A DNA stretch of 64,000 nt, from contig NZ_LR134375.1 of the NCBI RefSeq assembly GCF_900637515.1, positions 1,927,001-1,991,000 on the forward strand. The letters run 5' to 3'. Below the pieces are notes generated by a model. It was not told the origin of the DNA, did not search any database, and worked only from the letters and a program-made list of their open reading frames with translations. The translations under genes were made by a program, and so were the position numbers. Below, piece by piece: positions 51,089-60,891 of this stretch. Source of the DNA: Veillonella dispar (GTDB lineage: Bacteria > Bacillota > Negativicutes > Veillonellales > Veillonellaceae). Position 1 is the stretch's first letter. Each line of letters starts with the position of its first letter.

Positions 51089-51685
51089 TTACACGCTCCT
51101 ATTAGCAGAAATTATTCCGAGCAATTTAGCCTCTCCTTCATTAGATGTATCTAATAGCGGAATAGCTAATAAAAGCACTTGCTGGGAGTAATAATAAAAG
51201 CTAAAAAATAAATCATCAGGAAATACGTCTTCTTCCTCATATCTAAGAACATCATCGTCTTCATCATATTCTTCCGACCAAAGGTATTCTTCGTTGAGCA
51301 TATCCTCAAAGTTCGGCAATGGATCTACATGCTCTAGCATAAGACCATCTCGAATGCACTCAGCAATCACAGTAAACAACTCAACCAACTGTTCTGCTAA
51401 ATACTGAGCCACCTCATTATGAGCTCTCTCTTCCTGAGCTTTCTTAAAAATACGAAGCAAGAAAATCATGGCAAATGGTGTAGCATGCCACAATGTCAAT
51501 TGGTGCTCAATATTCTGTGCTAATGCCTCACCAGCCGCATCAACAACTTCTATGCTTTCCATATTCCACAACACATCAAGCTCTGTAGGAAAGTCTGTAG
51601 CACGGCCGTAGGTTGTGGTTAACCGGTGCCACGGTATATCACTGACTTTTACAGTTTCTATATATTGTTTCGTCACAGTATCCAT
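51089..51685 (-). CDS. Acidic hypothetical protein, immunity-type
   Basis: 198 residues from the ATG at 51685 (AAAGG before it); the frame is open 21 codons further and would overlap the upstream gene. The centre has helices (LTLWHATPFAMIFLLRIF) and a strongly acidic stretch (EEYDEDDDVLRYEEED) near 135-152. I do not recognise the family. One base separates its stop from the next gene's start. Confidence 0.65.
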   Translation of the reverse strand: MDTVTKQYIETVKVSDIPWHRLTTTYGRATDFPTELDVLWNMESIEVVDAAGEALAQNIEHQLTLWHATPFAMIFLLRIFKKAQEERAHNEVAQYLAEQLVELFTVIAECIRDGLMLEHVDPLPNFEDMLNEEYLWSEEYDEDDDVLRYEEEDVFPDDLFFSFYYYSQQVLLLAIPLLDTSNEGEAKLLGIISANRSV

Positions 51686-51737
51686 TATAGTTATACCTTT
51701 ATATATACGCCCTTGTAGTAACGCCTTCGACCAATGA

Positions 51738-52544
51738 TTATTTCTCAATAACCTCTTTCACCAGTTCATAGGTATCTATGAGACGTAGTTTTCCAATCCG
51801 CGGATTATCTGTAATCTCCTCATAGATATCCTCTAGCGTCCCTGCTGGTGCTAGTTTCCATAGTTTACACGGATATAGTTCAACGCTTCCAATGACTTCC
51901 AAATGATCTAGCAATAGGCCTAGGTCTTTATGGTTAAACCAACAATCTGTATCGATGCCGAAATTTGTATTGTCTTTCCGGCAAACGATTTTACTATTTA
52001 AAAATTGCTCCATTGTTGGTGTTTCTTCTTGTAAAAGCCGCGTACAGGCTAAATGATATTCGATTTTCCGCGGCGATTGATCCACCTCAGAAACGAATAT
52101 AGCACCATAGTTTTTTTCAAACTTAACAGCTAATACATCGCCCACCTTAAAATGAGGTTCTCTCTTCGTTTTAGATTTACGAACCTTAAGCGGCTTCGGA
52201 TTTTCGCTTTGTAGCTGCGTAGCTAACTTATCTAATACCTTTTGACGCTGCTTAAGAGCCTTATCATCGATTTCTAGCCAAAACTCATGAGGACCCTGAG
52301 CGATGATGTCTAAGGCTTTCTGTTTAATGTCAGCTGATAGATGCCCTATCTTCCACAACGAATAGGCCACTGCAGTCCAATAAATCTCTGTGTAAAACTC
52401 ATCAGTACAAAAATTTTGTTCCTCACTTAAGATTTCAGAAATTATGGTATCAACACTGACGCCATCCTTGTACCGCTCAACAATGGCATTATAAATATCA
52501 TGACCGTCATCACTATCTATGATTTTCACACCGTCAATCGCCAT
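51738..52544 (-). CDS. Hypothetical protein with Imm26-like C-terminal region
   Basis: 268 residues. The N-terminal half is helical (CTDEFYTEIYWTAVAYSLWKIGHL). A basic linker (KPLKVRKSKTKREPHFK) leads to a beta-rich half beginning FKVGDVLAVKFEKNYGAIFV, reminiscent of Imm26-type immunity domains. The similarity is weak. AAAGGAG precedes the ATG at 52544. It is part of the island. Confidence 0.62.
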   Translation of the reverse strand: MAIDGVKIIDSDDGHDIYNAIVERYKDGVSVDTIISEILSEEQNFCTDEFYTEIYWTAVAYSLWKIGHLSADIKQKALDIIAQGPHEFWLEIDDKALKQRQKVLDKLATQLQSENPKPLKVRKSKTKREPHFKVGDVLAVKFEKNYGAIFVSEVDQSPRKIEYHLACTRLLQEETPTMEQFLNSKIVCRKDNTNFGIDTDCWFNHKDLGLLLDHLEVIGSVELYPCKLWKLAPAGTLEDIYEEITDNPRIGKLRLIDTYELVKEVIEK

Positions 52545-52570
52545 AAACGTCTCCTTTAGGACAACAGCTC

Positions 52571-53251
52571 TTATTCCATCTCGCCGTGAGTCGCTATAAA
52601 TTCATCCTTAATCTGTTGCAGTTCTTGCTTAGCAACCATGTATTGTTTTAAATCAATTTGTCCCTTTTCTTTTTGTTCAGTTAAGGCTTTTTCTTTGTTT
52701 TTGATTGTAATCCAATCTAACTGTACACTAAAGTCAGTATTCACTCCGTCACTATTTTCTCGTAATGCCAGTAATGCAAATACTTCGTCCATATCAAGAT
52801 TAAATATGTTACTTTCAAGATTGATAGGTTCAAAATAGTAACGAACTGTATCTGCACCAAATTCATCGTTTAATTTGGCCCATTCTGCCCCTGAAAGCAC
52901 GGTAAACCCAAGCGTATCGTTTCCAAGGCTTTCAGTAAACCAACGCACCTCATAATCAGGCTGAACGAAGTCGTTGAAGTATTTGATAGTTACATCCCGA
53001 TCTTTCTCATCACCGTAAGGAATTAAGAGTTCATTATCGCCCTTTTGTAGCACAATATCGTCACCATAAGGCTTGCCATTACTAACGGTTTGAATATCGA
53101 TTGGCTCATCCATCATATCATTGAAATAACGAACCACATCTTCGTCATCCTCGCGCTAGTCAATCCAAATAATAGCCTCAGAATCAAATAAATCATCTAA
53201 ATCCATATCATGACTAAAGAAATCTTTAACTAATGTATACATATCTTCCAT
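52571..53251 (-). pseudogene. Acidic hypothetical protein interrupted by an in-frame TAG
   Basis: An ATG at 53251 with AGGAGAG before it opens MEDMYTLVKDFFSHDMDL and continues to AIIWID, then TAG at 53156-53158. The frame goes on without a gap as REDDEDVVRYFNDMMDEP and to 52571, 227 codons in all. A CAG to TAG change would account for the stop. The part after the stop could restart only at poor codons. The family is not recognised; the whole protein is acidic like its neighbours. Confidence 0.75.
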
Positions 53252-53319
53252 AATCTCTCCTGCATATCACTTATTTTTTAGATAGTCTACAACACCCGTG
53301 TCACCAATTTAGTACAACT

Positions 53320-53751
53320 CTATAAGGTTTCGTAAATCACATCTTGTTGAGCCGTAAAGTCTTCATCAAAACTAACTAATATATACAAATGCCCTGCCGG
53401 GGATTCTCCCACATCATAGCCTAGTGCAAATGCATCGTAACAACCTGACTTATCTAGCATAATATCGGTTAAGATTAGTACAATAGACTCTTCTTGCGGT
53501 ATTTCCTGTTGTATGAGTTCCTGTGCTAGTTGATCTAATTCATCTAATTCAACAGATAATTGTTTCCACATTGGTAGTGAAAGCACCTCAGTCTCAGTAT
53601 AACTAGTACAACTAATATTGATTTTTTGAAAGGCTTGTCCTTCATTCTCTAAACGATTAATGCCCAATCTGCGAGATACAAAGTAAACGCCATACGGTTC
53701 TTCAGACCAGCTTTCAACATTCCATAATGTCATTAATTCCAATTTTCTCAT
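53320..53751 (-). CDS. Acidic hypothetical protein, 143 residues
   Basis: I do not recognise the family. It has a mixed alpha/beta pattern, a hydrophobic strand run IVLILTDIML near residue 90, and DVGESPAGHLYILVSF near the end. TGGAGC precedes the ATG. It lies between the TAG-interrupted gene and the DUF2262 gene, in the same orientation, and probably shares their transcript. Confidence 0.62.
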   Translation of the reverse strand: MRKLELMTLWNVESWSEEPYGVYFVSRRLGINRLENEGQAFQKINISCTSYTETEVLSLPMWKQLSVELDELDQLAQELIQQEIPQEESIVLILTDIMLDKSGCYDAFALGYDVGESPAGHLYILVSFDEDFTAQQDVIYETL

Positions 53752-53771
53752 CAGGACGCTCCATTAGTTAA

Positions 53772-54587
53772 TCATCCTGCAATATCCGCATCAACAGGGT
53801 TCCCATCCGCATCAATATGAGCTATGATACAGTGCCCCCAGAAGATATCATCGTCGTCATAATATACCTCTATGGTGCCATCGTTGCGAAACGCTAATTC
53901 TCCCATCGTAATACGCTTGGCAAATACGTCTGATGTAATCGGATCTTGGTCGTCATTATCGAGCCAATCATTAGCAAGGTCTAGCAATTTTTCACTAATA
54001 TAGGTACTAATTCGTTGTTCAAATGCTTTGAAATTATCGATTGTATTGAAAGCAGCCAATGCTACTGTGCAGCTTTCATCAGACCCCTCATCCACATCAA
54101 GGGTGAATGCATAATCATCAATTCTCGCTGTGTAATATTGATACTCTCGATTTAACAGGAAATCACCCCTGTCAGTATGAAGGTATTTAGGTGTTTTCAA
54201 ATAAGCCGACAACGCCTCTAACTCACTATGTTTAGCATGCTCCTCTAACACCTCAAGCACATAATAGCGATTATTCCAAGAAGGACGCATATAGCCCAAA
54301 TCCTCTAAAGGCTTTGCTTTCTTAACCAACAATTTGTAAACGCCATGGGGCTCAAAACTATACCCCCAACCATTGTCAAAACCTTCAATAATCCACGTCA
54401 AAATGCCTTCGCTACGGTCAAGCACGCCAGTGCGAGTATCTAGGATAGCATCGGTAGACACAAGCGGTCTATGGTACTTCTCTAAATAAGGACTAGCCCC
54501 ATTTGCATCACTGCGCGGCAATGCATAAATCTCAAACGCTTCCGCTTCAAACTCTGCTTCATATTCTGGTACACGTACAATACTCAT
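53772..54587 (-). CDS. DUF2262 domain protein
   Basis: 271 residues. The C-terminal part from about 135 (RGDFLLNREYQYYTARIDDYAFTLDV) is a DUF2262 domain, seen in immunity-gene neighbourhoods. The N-terminal 130 residues form a second domain (WIIEGFDNGWGYSFEPHGVYKLLVKKAKP) that is separately conserved with DUF2262. AGGAGAG lies before the ATG at 54587. The function is unknown. Confidence 0.78.
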   Translation of the reverse strand: MSIVRVPEYEAEFEAEAFEIYALPRSDANGASPYLEKYHRPLVSTDAILDTRTGVLDRSEGILTWIIEGFDNGWGYSFEPHGVYKLLVKKAKPLEDLGYMRPSWNNRYYVLEVLEEHAKHSELEALSAYLKTPKYLHTDRGDFLLNREYQYYTARIDDYAFTLDVDEGSDESCTVALAAFNTIDNFKAFEQRISTYISEKLLDLANDWLDNDDQDPITSDVFAKRITMGELAFRNDGTIEVYYDDDDIFWGHCIIAHIDADGNPVDADIAG

Positions 54588-54706
54588 ATGACTCTCTCCT
54601 GTTCATCACATTTTACGGTGCAAACTATTTACAGTTCAGAACTACATCCTTTTATAGATGATGCCATAGCATAATTGTTTCTATAACATTAAAATGTTTT
54701 ATTGTA

Positions 54707-55537
54707 TCACAAGCGTTCAGCTACATCGATTCTATGTAATAGCTCTTTCGCTAGTTCTTGGGCTGTTTTAAATTCCTCATTTGAAAGCACCATAAGTACA
54801 AAGCTATCTGTTCCTGTGTCCATGCCTACTAACGTATAGTTTTCCCACGTAGAATTAAGACTAGCACACCAGTCCATAATAACTTGATCTTCATCTAATG
54901 CTGCTGTATCAATAGTTAGATTTTCTTTAGTATCTAAAGACTTATTACATATTAACTTCTGTACATAATAAATAAAATCCTCTAGTTCACATTTACAGTC
55001 TAACTCTACGGCATATCCTTTAGAGACTAGTTTCTCATAGAGGTTCCACCAACTATCTTCTAATTCTTCCAAGGAGCGCAACTTAACCTTGGTCATAAAC
55101 GACTTAGCTTGTTTAGCATCGCCTAACAACAACGTTGCTAACTCTGTAAATGTCGATCGCATCTGATCGATATCTAGATACACTGCTACTACACACAAAC
55201 TACAATCAGGTACTCTGCGTTTTTTCATAAAAGCCCGCATCATCTTCACTGCATCAGGATAACTTACATCAGCCATACGATACGTCTTACCATCTATGTC
55301 TAAGAATATATCTACTGCATCTGGTGTTTTACCTACACGTGCTTTCATGGCTGTACATCCATCGATGGCATGAGGTGGGTATACCTCCATGTACATATAA
55401 AATCCATCATGCATAGCCTGTAAAGTATTATCTATTCCGACTATATTAAAACCATTTCCATTAGAACCAGGGCTCTTCAAGCACCATTCTTCGTATTCAT
55501 CAAATAGTTTTTCTTGAATCCAATTGTAAAAGCTCAT
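54707..55537 (-). CDS. Hypothetical protein, 276 residues
   Basis: I do not recognise the family. The protein is soluble, with hydrophobic strand segments and a Cys-rich middle (PDCSLCVVAVYLDID; LDCKCELEDFIYYVQKLIC). It is the first gene of the acidic island after the autotransporter. GGAGAG precedes the ATG. It is separated from the DUF2262 gene by 119 bases that contain no clear signal. Confidence 0.62.
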   Translation of the reverse strand: MSFYNWIQEKLFDEYEEWCLKSPGSNGNGFNIVGIDNTLQAMHDGFYMYMEVYPPHAIDGCTAMKARVGKTPDAVDIFLDIDGKTYRMADVSYPDAVKMMRAFMKKRRVPDCSLCVVAVYLDIDQMRSTFTELATLLLGDAKQAKSFMTKVKLRSLEELEDSWWNLYEKLVSKGYAVELDCKCELEDFIYYVQKLICNKSLDTKENLTIDTAALDEDQVIMDWCASLNSTWENYTLVGMDTGTDSFVLMVLSNEEFKTAQELAKELLHRIDVAERL

Positions 55538-55655
55538 ATACTACTCTCCACTATATACTGTCGCTTACATTTAATGTTTAACGGAATATGTAATTGAATA
55601 TGTATCTTAATTATATCATTATTAAGGAATACTTATAATAAAAGCATAGGATAAA

Positions 55656-55689
55656 AAAACTCCTACAAGAGAAACCTTGTAGGAGTTTT
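55656..55689. terminator. Terminator of the autotransporter gene
   Basis: AAAACTCCTACAAG pairs perfectly with CTTGTAGGAGTTTT around AGAAAC. It lies eight bases after the stop codon at 55697. Confidence 0.9.
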
Positions 55690-55696
55690 GATTCTA

Positions 55697-57427
55697 TTAT
55701 TTAGATTCTAATTTAGCTGCCAATTCAGTATATTTTCGTTCTAACTCATTATATTTTTCAGATAGGTCTTTCATATCTTTCTTAAGTTGTGCTGCATCTT
55801 CAGTAGTTACCTCTTCAGAGCTTTTACCAAATTTGAAATTAGCACCTAAGCTAATAGAATTACGGCCGTTACCAACGGTAGTAGCAGCATTAAACATTGT
55901 GTTTTTATTAGGGCGATAGAACGCACCTAACGCCGCTGCATTAGCATTTTTATAATTACCAAAGCCAACGGAGTAAGACCATTTGTCATGTTTATCGAAA
56001 TCTAATGGATGCAAACCAGCGAGTGCTGCAGAAGCGGCCGCTACGCTAGACACTTGTTGATCAGTGTAGGATTTAGCTTCATTTAAGCTATTAGCGCCAC
56101 CATTAACAATACGATTATTTAATGTATTAATATCGCCTTCTATAGTAGTGATACGGTTTTCATGATTATCTACCACGTCTTTAATGGCATGTAATTGGGA
56201 GCCATTGACTGCATCAGTAGATGTAGCAGATACACGGCCTGCCGCTACATTTGTAATCGTACGTTCTGCACCACTATCACCAATGCTCAATGTACCAACC
56301 GCACTTCCACCAGCAAAGTTATAGGTTCTACCGCCGATAACACCAGAGTTAGTAGATACAGCTGTAGCAGTAACAGACTTAGCACCTAAAGCAATACTAT
56401 TGTCTGTAGCAGCCATCGCATTTGTACCGATAGCGATACCATTTTCCTTAGTTGTACTTGCACTATGACCAATTGCTAAAGAGTCCTTTTCTGCTGCATT
56501 CGCTAATGTACCAGCAGCAAAGGCACTTTTACCAGCACTAGTAGAATAATTGCCTAATGCCACAGCGTCTTCATTAGAAGCCACTGTTTTAAAGCCTAAT
56601 GCTGTGGAGTACGCACCACTAGCATTTGCATAGGAACCAACTGCAGTTGTATTCATAGCCGTTGCCTCTGTATTAAAACCAAACGCAGAAGATTGATTGC
56701 CTGTACCACTTGCACTATAACCTACTGCTGTAGCATAATCATTTTTTGCTTTTGCATTATAACCAATCGCTGTACCCATATCGTTATTGGCCTTTGCATT
56801 ATTACCGATAGCAACAGTATTTTGAGCAGTTGCTTCGGCTTTACGACCAATTGCATACGCATCATCATACGTTGCTTTCGCACTGTCGCCAAAGGCAATA
56901 GCATTATTACCTTGAACCTTGGCACCAGTACCACCTACCAAAGCATTATTGCCTTTAATGGTGTTATTCATGCCCAAAGCTACAGAGTTCTGACCATCAA
57001 TACTATTACGGTTACCAATTAATAAAGAGTTAATTGCATTGTCATTATTAGCATGGTTAAAGCCACCTGCGATGTTATTAGTACCACCAATAGTATTGCT
57101 AGTACCTACTACCAAGCTGTGAGTAGCAGAGTTTGTATTATACCAACCTGCTACGATACTGCCTGGGCCAGATACAGTATTATTAGTACCAGAGGTGATA
57201 GTATCATTAGCGGAAGGTCGAACGGTATTCTTGTCGCCACCAAGCAATATATTTTTTACAGGAGAGAACATACCCTGCTCAACTTTATTATCCCCACCAT
57301 AGGCAATAGAATTTTGCATATTTAATGGTGCAGCAGTGGTAGCGCTAATATCTAAATTAGATGCGGCAAACGCTGTTGTAGTAATACTTGCGGTAATCAT
57401 AGCCGTTAAAAGTAATTCTTTTTTCAT
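55697..57427 (-). CDS. Trimeric autotransporter adhesin (YadA-like) with C-terminal coiled-coil tail
   Basis: 576 residues. A signal peptide ends at AFA near residue 21. The passenger (about 40-370) consists of YadA-type head repeats of about 14-16 residues with the SxAxG/AIGxxA pattern (NTVAIGNNAKANND). A neck (GAERTITNVAAGRVSATSTDAVNGSQL) and stalk follow, then the beta-barrel anchor (LHPLDFDKHDKWSYSVGFG to SLGANFKFG). Unlike YadA, which ends at the last strand, about 38 residues follow, a charged heptad-like helix (LKKDMKDLSEKYNELERKY). The trimer would adhere to surfaces or other oral bacteria. AAAAAGGGG precedes the ATG. Confidence 0.93.
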   Translation of the reverse strand: MKKELLLTAMITASITTTAFAASNLDISATTAAPLNMQNSIAYGGDNKVEQGMFSPVKNILLGGDKNTVRPSANDTITSGTNNTVSGPGSIVAGWYNTNSATHSLVVGTSNTIGGTNNIAGGFNHANNDNAINSLLIGNRNSIDGQNSVALGMNNTIKGNNALVGGTGAKVQGNNAIAFGDSAKATYDDAYAIGRKAEATAQNTVAIGNNAKANNDMGTAIGYNAKAKNDYATAVGYSASGTGNQSSAFGFNTEATAMNTTAVGSYANASGAYSTALGFKTVASNEDAVALGNYSTSAGKSAFAAGTLANAAEKDSLAIGHSASTTKENGIAIGTNAMAATDNSIALGAKSVTATAVSTNSGVIGGRTYNFAGGSAVGTLSIGDSGAERTITNVAAGRVSATSTDAVNGSQLHAIKDVVDNHENRITTIEGDINTLNNRIVNGGANSLNEAKSYTDQQVSSVAAASAALAGLHPLDFDKHDKWSYSVGFGNYKNANAAALGAFYRPNKNTMFNAATTVGNGRNSISLGANFKFGKSSEEVTTEDAAQLKKDMKDLSEKYNELERKYTELAAKLESK

Positions 57428-57677
57428 GTGTTTTACCCCTTTTTAAGACAACACAAACAATGTACTCAAAAAAAGATTCAAAGTTACCTAATGAAACCTG
57501 AATCGTATAGCGCCTCTCTATGCACCATTCATGATTTAACATGAATAAAATATGAATATCACTCTAATATTATAATTCTAGCTCATAAGAATTGCAAGAA
57601 AATGCAATTTCCAATAAAACAGATAAGTGTATGCCTCACGACCAATCCACAAAGCAGTCTAAAGACGACAAAGAAAA

Positions 57678-57701
57678 GAGCCAAGATTTAAATCTTGGCT
57701 C
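57678..57701. terminator. Terminator of the restriction-modification operon
   Basis: GAGCCAAGATTT and AAATCTTGGCTC form a perfect 24-bp palindrome with T-rich edge on the minus strand. It lies 12 bases after the hsdR stop codon. Confidence 0.82.
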
Positions 57702-57712
57702 CTGGAATTATA

Positions 57713-60700
57713 TTATTTTAACTCTACGGGTATTTCAATATCGATACCACCACTCAAAATGAACTCTCGAAGTAGCTTATCTGCTTTAATTAATACTTTT
57801 GGCGATATAATGGTTTTACCTTCAATAACTTCAAAATATTTTCTTGCTTTTTCTGTATCAATAGTTTTTTTCAAATCATCATAGCGACCAAATTCATTAA
57901 GGTTATTCTCATTCAAGTTTAAATCCATTAAATTTAACAATAATGTTTCATCTAAACCAAGGAACCAACAAAGATCTTTTATCTGCTGTTTTTTTAGATT
58001 AAATCCATACTCATTAATATAATCTCTTAATGTTTTGCCTGGTACAATTTCAACGTCACCTCTCTGAATATCATGCAAGAAAATATTAGCATACTTCTGT
58101 TCCTCTTGCGTCAATGTAGCAAAGGTCTTATGTAATTCATTCATAGCACGCTCTATATCATCAGGGCTTGTGCCTTCAGTTCTTAATAACTTAATATATT
58201 TGTCAAATCTTGAGTTCATATAGTCTGAGTCAATAAGTCCAGTATCAATCTCTGTAATATAACCAACCAGATCATAAGGTACATTATCATCAACGAGACC
58301 TTCACCTTTTCCTATCAACTCTTTATACCGAAGAACCAAAATCAAATAAGTCTTTTCGTCTAATAAAACTTGAACGGTTTCATCAATTGACTTATCAACG
58401 TATGTTAATGTATCCCATTTGAAACCTTGAATTTTAGCCGCCTCTAAATAGCCATTAAGTTCATTAAAATCTTTAGCAAATTTTTTACGAGCTTCTATAT
58501 CTGCTGGTAATTTTTCAAAATTTACGATACCTGCACTATCAAATATATCAGATATTGATTCAAAAAGTCTGTTCACTCGTTTTAAGTTCTCTACAAGATG
58601 ACAAACAAATAGCCCAAATTCTTTGTCACCTGAATACAACTTAACTGCATCGTTGATTGCTTGTTCCATAGTATGAGGTCTACGGTAATATCGAATTGTA
58701 CCAAATGGCTTCTCTGGACCAAAAAGTCTATTAGTTCTTGAAAATGCTTGAATAATATTTTCATAACGTAATATTTTATCCATATATAGAGTATTAACCC
58801 ACTTAGAGTCAAACCCTGTAAGCATTTGATCAACTACAATAAGTAGATCAATTTGTTTATCCGGCTCATTTTCAATTCGTTTAAAGGGAGTTTTATGTGC
58901 TAATCGGGCTGCTATTTCCTTTTTCATTTTATAGAAAGTAGAAATTGTAAAGATTTGACCATATCTTAAGTTATAGTCATTAATAATTTCTTCTAAGCCA
59001 TCTTCTTTGAACTCGCTATCTCCATTATTATCAATATTTGGATCAAATAAGGCTGTAACTTTTAAGCTTGGCATCATTTCTTTAAACAAACGATAATAAA
59101 CTATGGCCTCAGATATACTATTTGTAGCAAATATAGCATGAAATTTACTATTACGACTTAAAGTCAGCCAATTTTCTTCAATATCCTTAATAACAGTTTT
59201 AACATGTTCCTCAGTTGTATATTGTGAATTAGGAATATAGTCTTCAATACCTTTTATATATTTACCGCTCTTATTATAAGAGCCAACCATTCCTATCTTA
59301 CTTGGATCCATATATTTGTAATATACTTTACTTTTTCTAGGATCAGAAATCGCTTCCAGTTCTGTTTTTGCTCTTGCCTTATCTAATGCAACACATTTTC
59401 GTAAATCTCTATCTTTGAAGGTTAGTACCTTATAAGGGTCAAAACCTAAAACATTTTTATCACGAATGCCATCTGCAATACTATATCTATGCAATTCATC
59501 TCCGAACACTGTAGATGTAGTATTCTTCATTTTCTGATTCTCTTCATGAATTGGTGTACCAGTAAATCCGAAGAACATTGCATTTTGGAAGGTATCTTTA
59601 ATCGTAATTAGCATATCTCCAAAAGTTGATCGATGCGCTTCATCAACAATGAATACTATACGTTTATTATTGATCAGCTCAATATCACGAGCACTTAAAC
59701 TTGCATCTTCAGATTTAATATTGCTCATCTTCTGAATCGAAGTAACAATTAGAGTATCAGAAGGATTGGTACTTTTTAACTTACTAATCAGAACATTAGT
59801 ATTCTCTGTCGCTTGGACAGACTCAGTTTCATCAGCAAATCCCCTATATTCTTTAAGTGACTGTGTTCCTAACTCAATTCTATCCACTAGAAAAACAACT
59901 TTATCTGCATCCTTTGAACTTGCAATCAGTTGAGCAGCTTTAAAGCTCGTCATCGTTTTACCCGATCCTGTGGTATGCCATATATAACCACCAAGTTGAT
60001 TATTTCCTTCCCATTTTGCCTTTGCAACCTTATCAGAAATCGCACTTGCTGCATAATATTGATAACTTCTCATTACTTTTAGCACGCCATCTGAAGTATC
60101 TGCTACAGTATAAAACCCTATTAGCTGATGTGCCATTGGAATCGAAAGAAGTGTTGATGCTACTTTACTCCATTCATTAATAGGCTCATTATTAAAATCT
60201 GCCCAGTGAAAATAAAAGTCAGGATTAAACTTACCTTCTGGTCCAGGATTAGCAAAGTACACTGTTTCATTTGGCTCCATAGCAACAAAAATTTGTACTA
60301 AAGAGAAAATTCCAGTAAATGCGCCTTCACGTGAATATTTTTCAATTTGATGATACGCTTGACTGACAGGAATACCAGTCTTTTTTAATTCAATATGAAT
60401 AACTGGCATACCATTAATAAGAAGCAACAAATCACCACGACGATTATTTAGTATATCAGATTCCGTTCTAAACTTAGGTTGTTGAACGATTTGATATCTA
60501 CTTTGTCCAGCAGCAATTTCTCTTCGATCATAGATCTTCAAACTTACTTCTTTACCAAAATGTACTTTATCATCAGGGTTATCCCTTATGATAGTAACGC
60601 TTTTACCATTAATAAAGCCATTGAGTTTAACTGGAGTCTTTAGTGTTACAATCTGCTCTAGAATTTGTTGCATCTCACCATTTGTAAGAGGATAATCATT

Positions 60701-60859
60701 GAGTCTATCAATATCCCGGTTGTTCTCAAAAAGAATATCCGCCCAATTTCTTAATAAATCTTCTTCTGAATAGTTTTTTAAAACATTCTTTTCCCAACCT
60801 TTTTCAGATAATATTTTTATTAGGGCTGCTTCAAAATCAGCCTCTTTATTAAAAATCAC
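57713..60859 (-). CDS. hsdR: Type I restriction enzyme, R subunit (HsdR)
   Basis: 1048 residues, a normal HsdR length. The N-terminal nuclease domain has RRGDLLLLINGMPVIHIELK (PD-(D/E)xK type, about 135-155). Superfamily 2 helicase motifs follow: Walker A TGSGKTMTS near 295, DEAHRS near 407 and TGTPI near 430. A C-terminal helical domain mediates assembly. With HsdM and HsdS it translocates unmodified DNA and cleaves it at a distance. The start is a GTG with AAGGAGG before it. It is third in the operon M-S-R. Confidence 0.94.
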   Translation of the reverse strand: MIFNKEADFEAALIKILSEKGWEKNVLKNYSEEDLLRNWADILFENNRDIDRLNDYPLTNGEMQQILEQIVTLKTPVKLNGFINGKSVTIIRDNPDDKVHFGKEVSLKIYDRREIAAGQSRYQIVQQPKFRTESDILNNRRGDLLLLINGMPVIHIELKKTGIPVSQAYHQIEKYSREGAFTGIFSLVQIFVAMEPNETVYFANPGPEGKFNPDFYFHWADFNNEPINEWSKVASTLLSIPMAHQLIGFYTVADTSDGVLKVMRSYQYYAASAISDKVAKAKWEGNNQLGGYIWHTTGSGKTMTSFKAAQLIASSKDADKVVFLVDRIELGTQSLKEYRGFADETESVQATENTNVLISKLKSTNPSDTLIVTSIQKMSNIKSEDASLSARDIELINNKRIVFIVDEAHRSTFGDMLITIKDTFQNAMFFGFTGTPIHEENQKMKNTTSTVFGDELHRYSIADGIRDKNVLGFDPYKVLTFKDRDLRKCVALDKARAKTELEAISDPRKSKVYYKYMDPSKIGMVGSYNKSGKYIKGIEDYIPNSQYTTEEHVKTVIKDIEENWLTLSRNSKFHAIFATNSISEAIVYYRLFKEMMPSLKVTALFDPNIDNNGDSEFKEDGLEEIINDYNLRYGQIFTISTFYKMKKEIAARLAHKTPFKRIENEPDKQIDLLIVVDQMLTGFDSKWVNTLYMDKILRYENIIQAFSRTNRLFGPEKPFGTIRYYRRPHTMEQAINDAVKLYSGDKEFGLFVCHLVENLKRVNRLFESISDIFDSAGIVNFEKLPADIEARKKFAKDFNELNGYLEAAKIQGFKWDTLTYVDKSIDETVQVLLDEKTYLILVLRYKELIGKGEGLVDDNVPYDLVGYITEIDTGLIDSDYMNSRFDKYIKLLRTEGTSPDDIERAMNELHKTFATLTQEEQKYANIFLHDIQRGDVEIVPGKTLRDYINEYGFNLKKQQIKDLCWFLGLDETLLLNLMDLNLNENNLNEFGRYDDLKKTIDTEKARKYFEVIEGKTIISPKVLIKADKLLREFILSGGIDIEIPVELK

Positions 60860-60891
60860 CGGATTCTCCTCCTTACATGATACATATAAGC

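Noticed and set aside
49185-53251. Alternative genetic code or stop reassignment for TAA and TAG
   Set aside because: TAA and TAG end many other intact genes in this window; two point mutations are far more likely.
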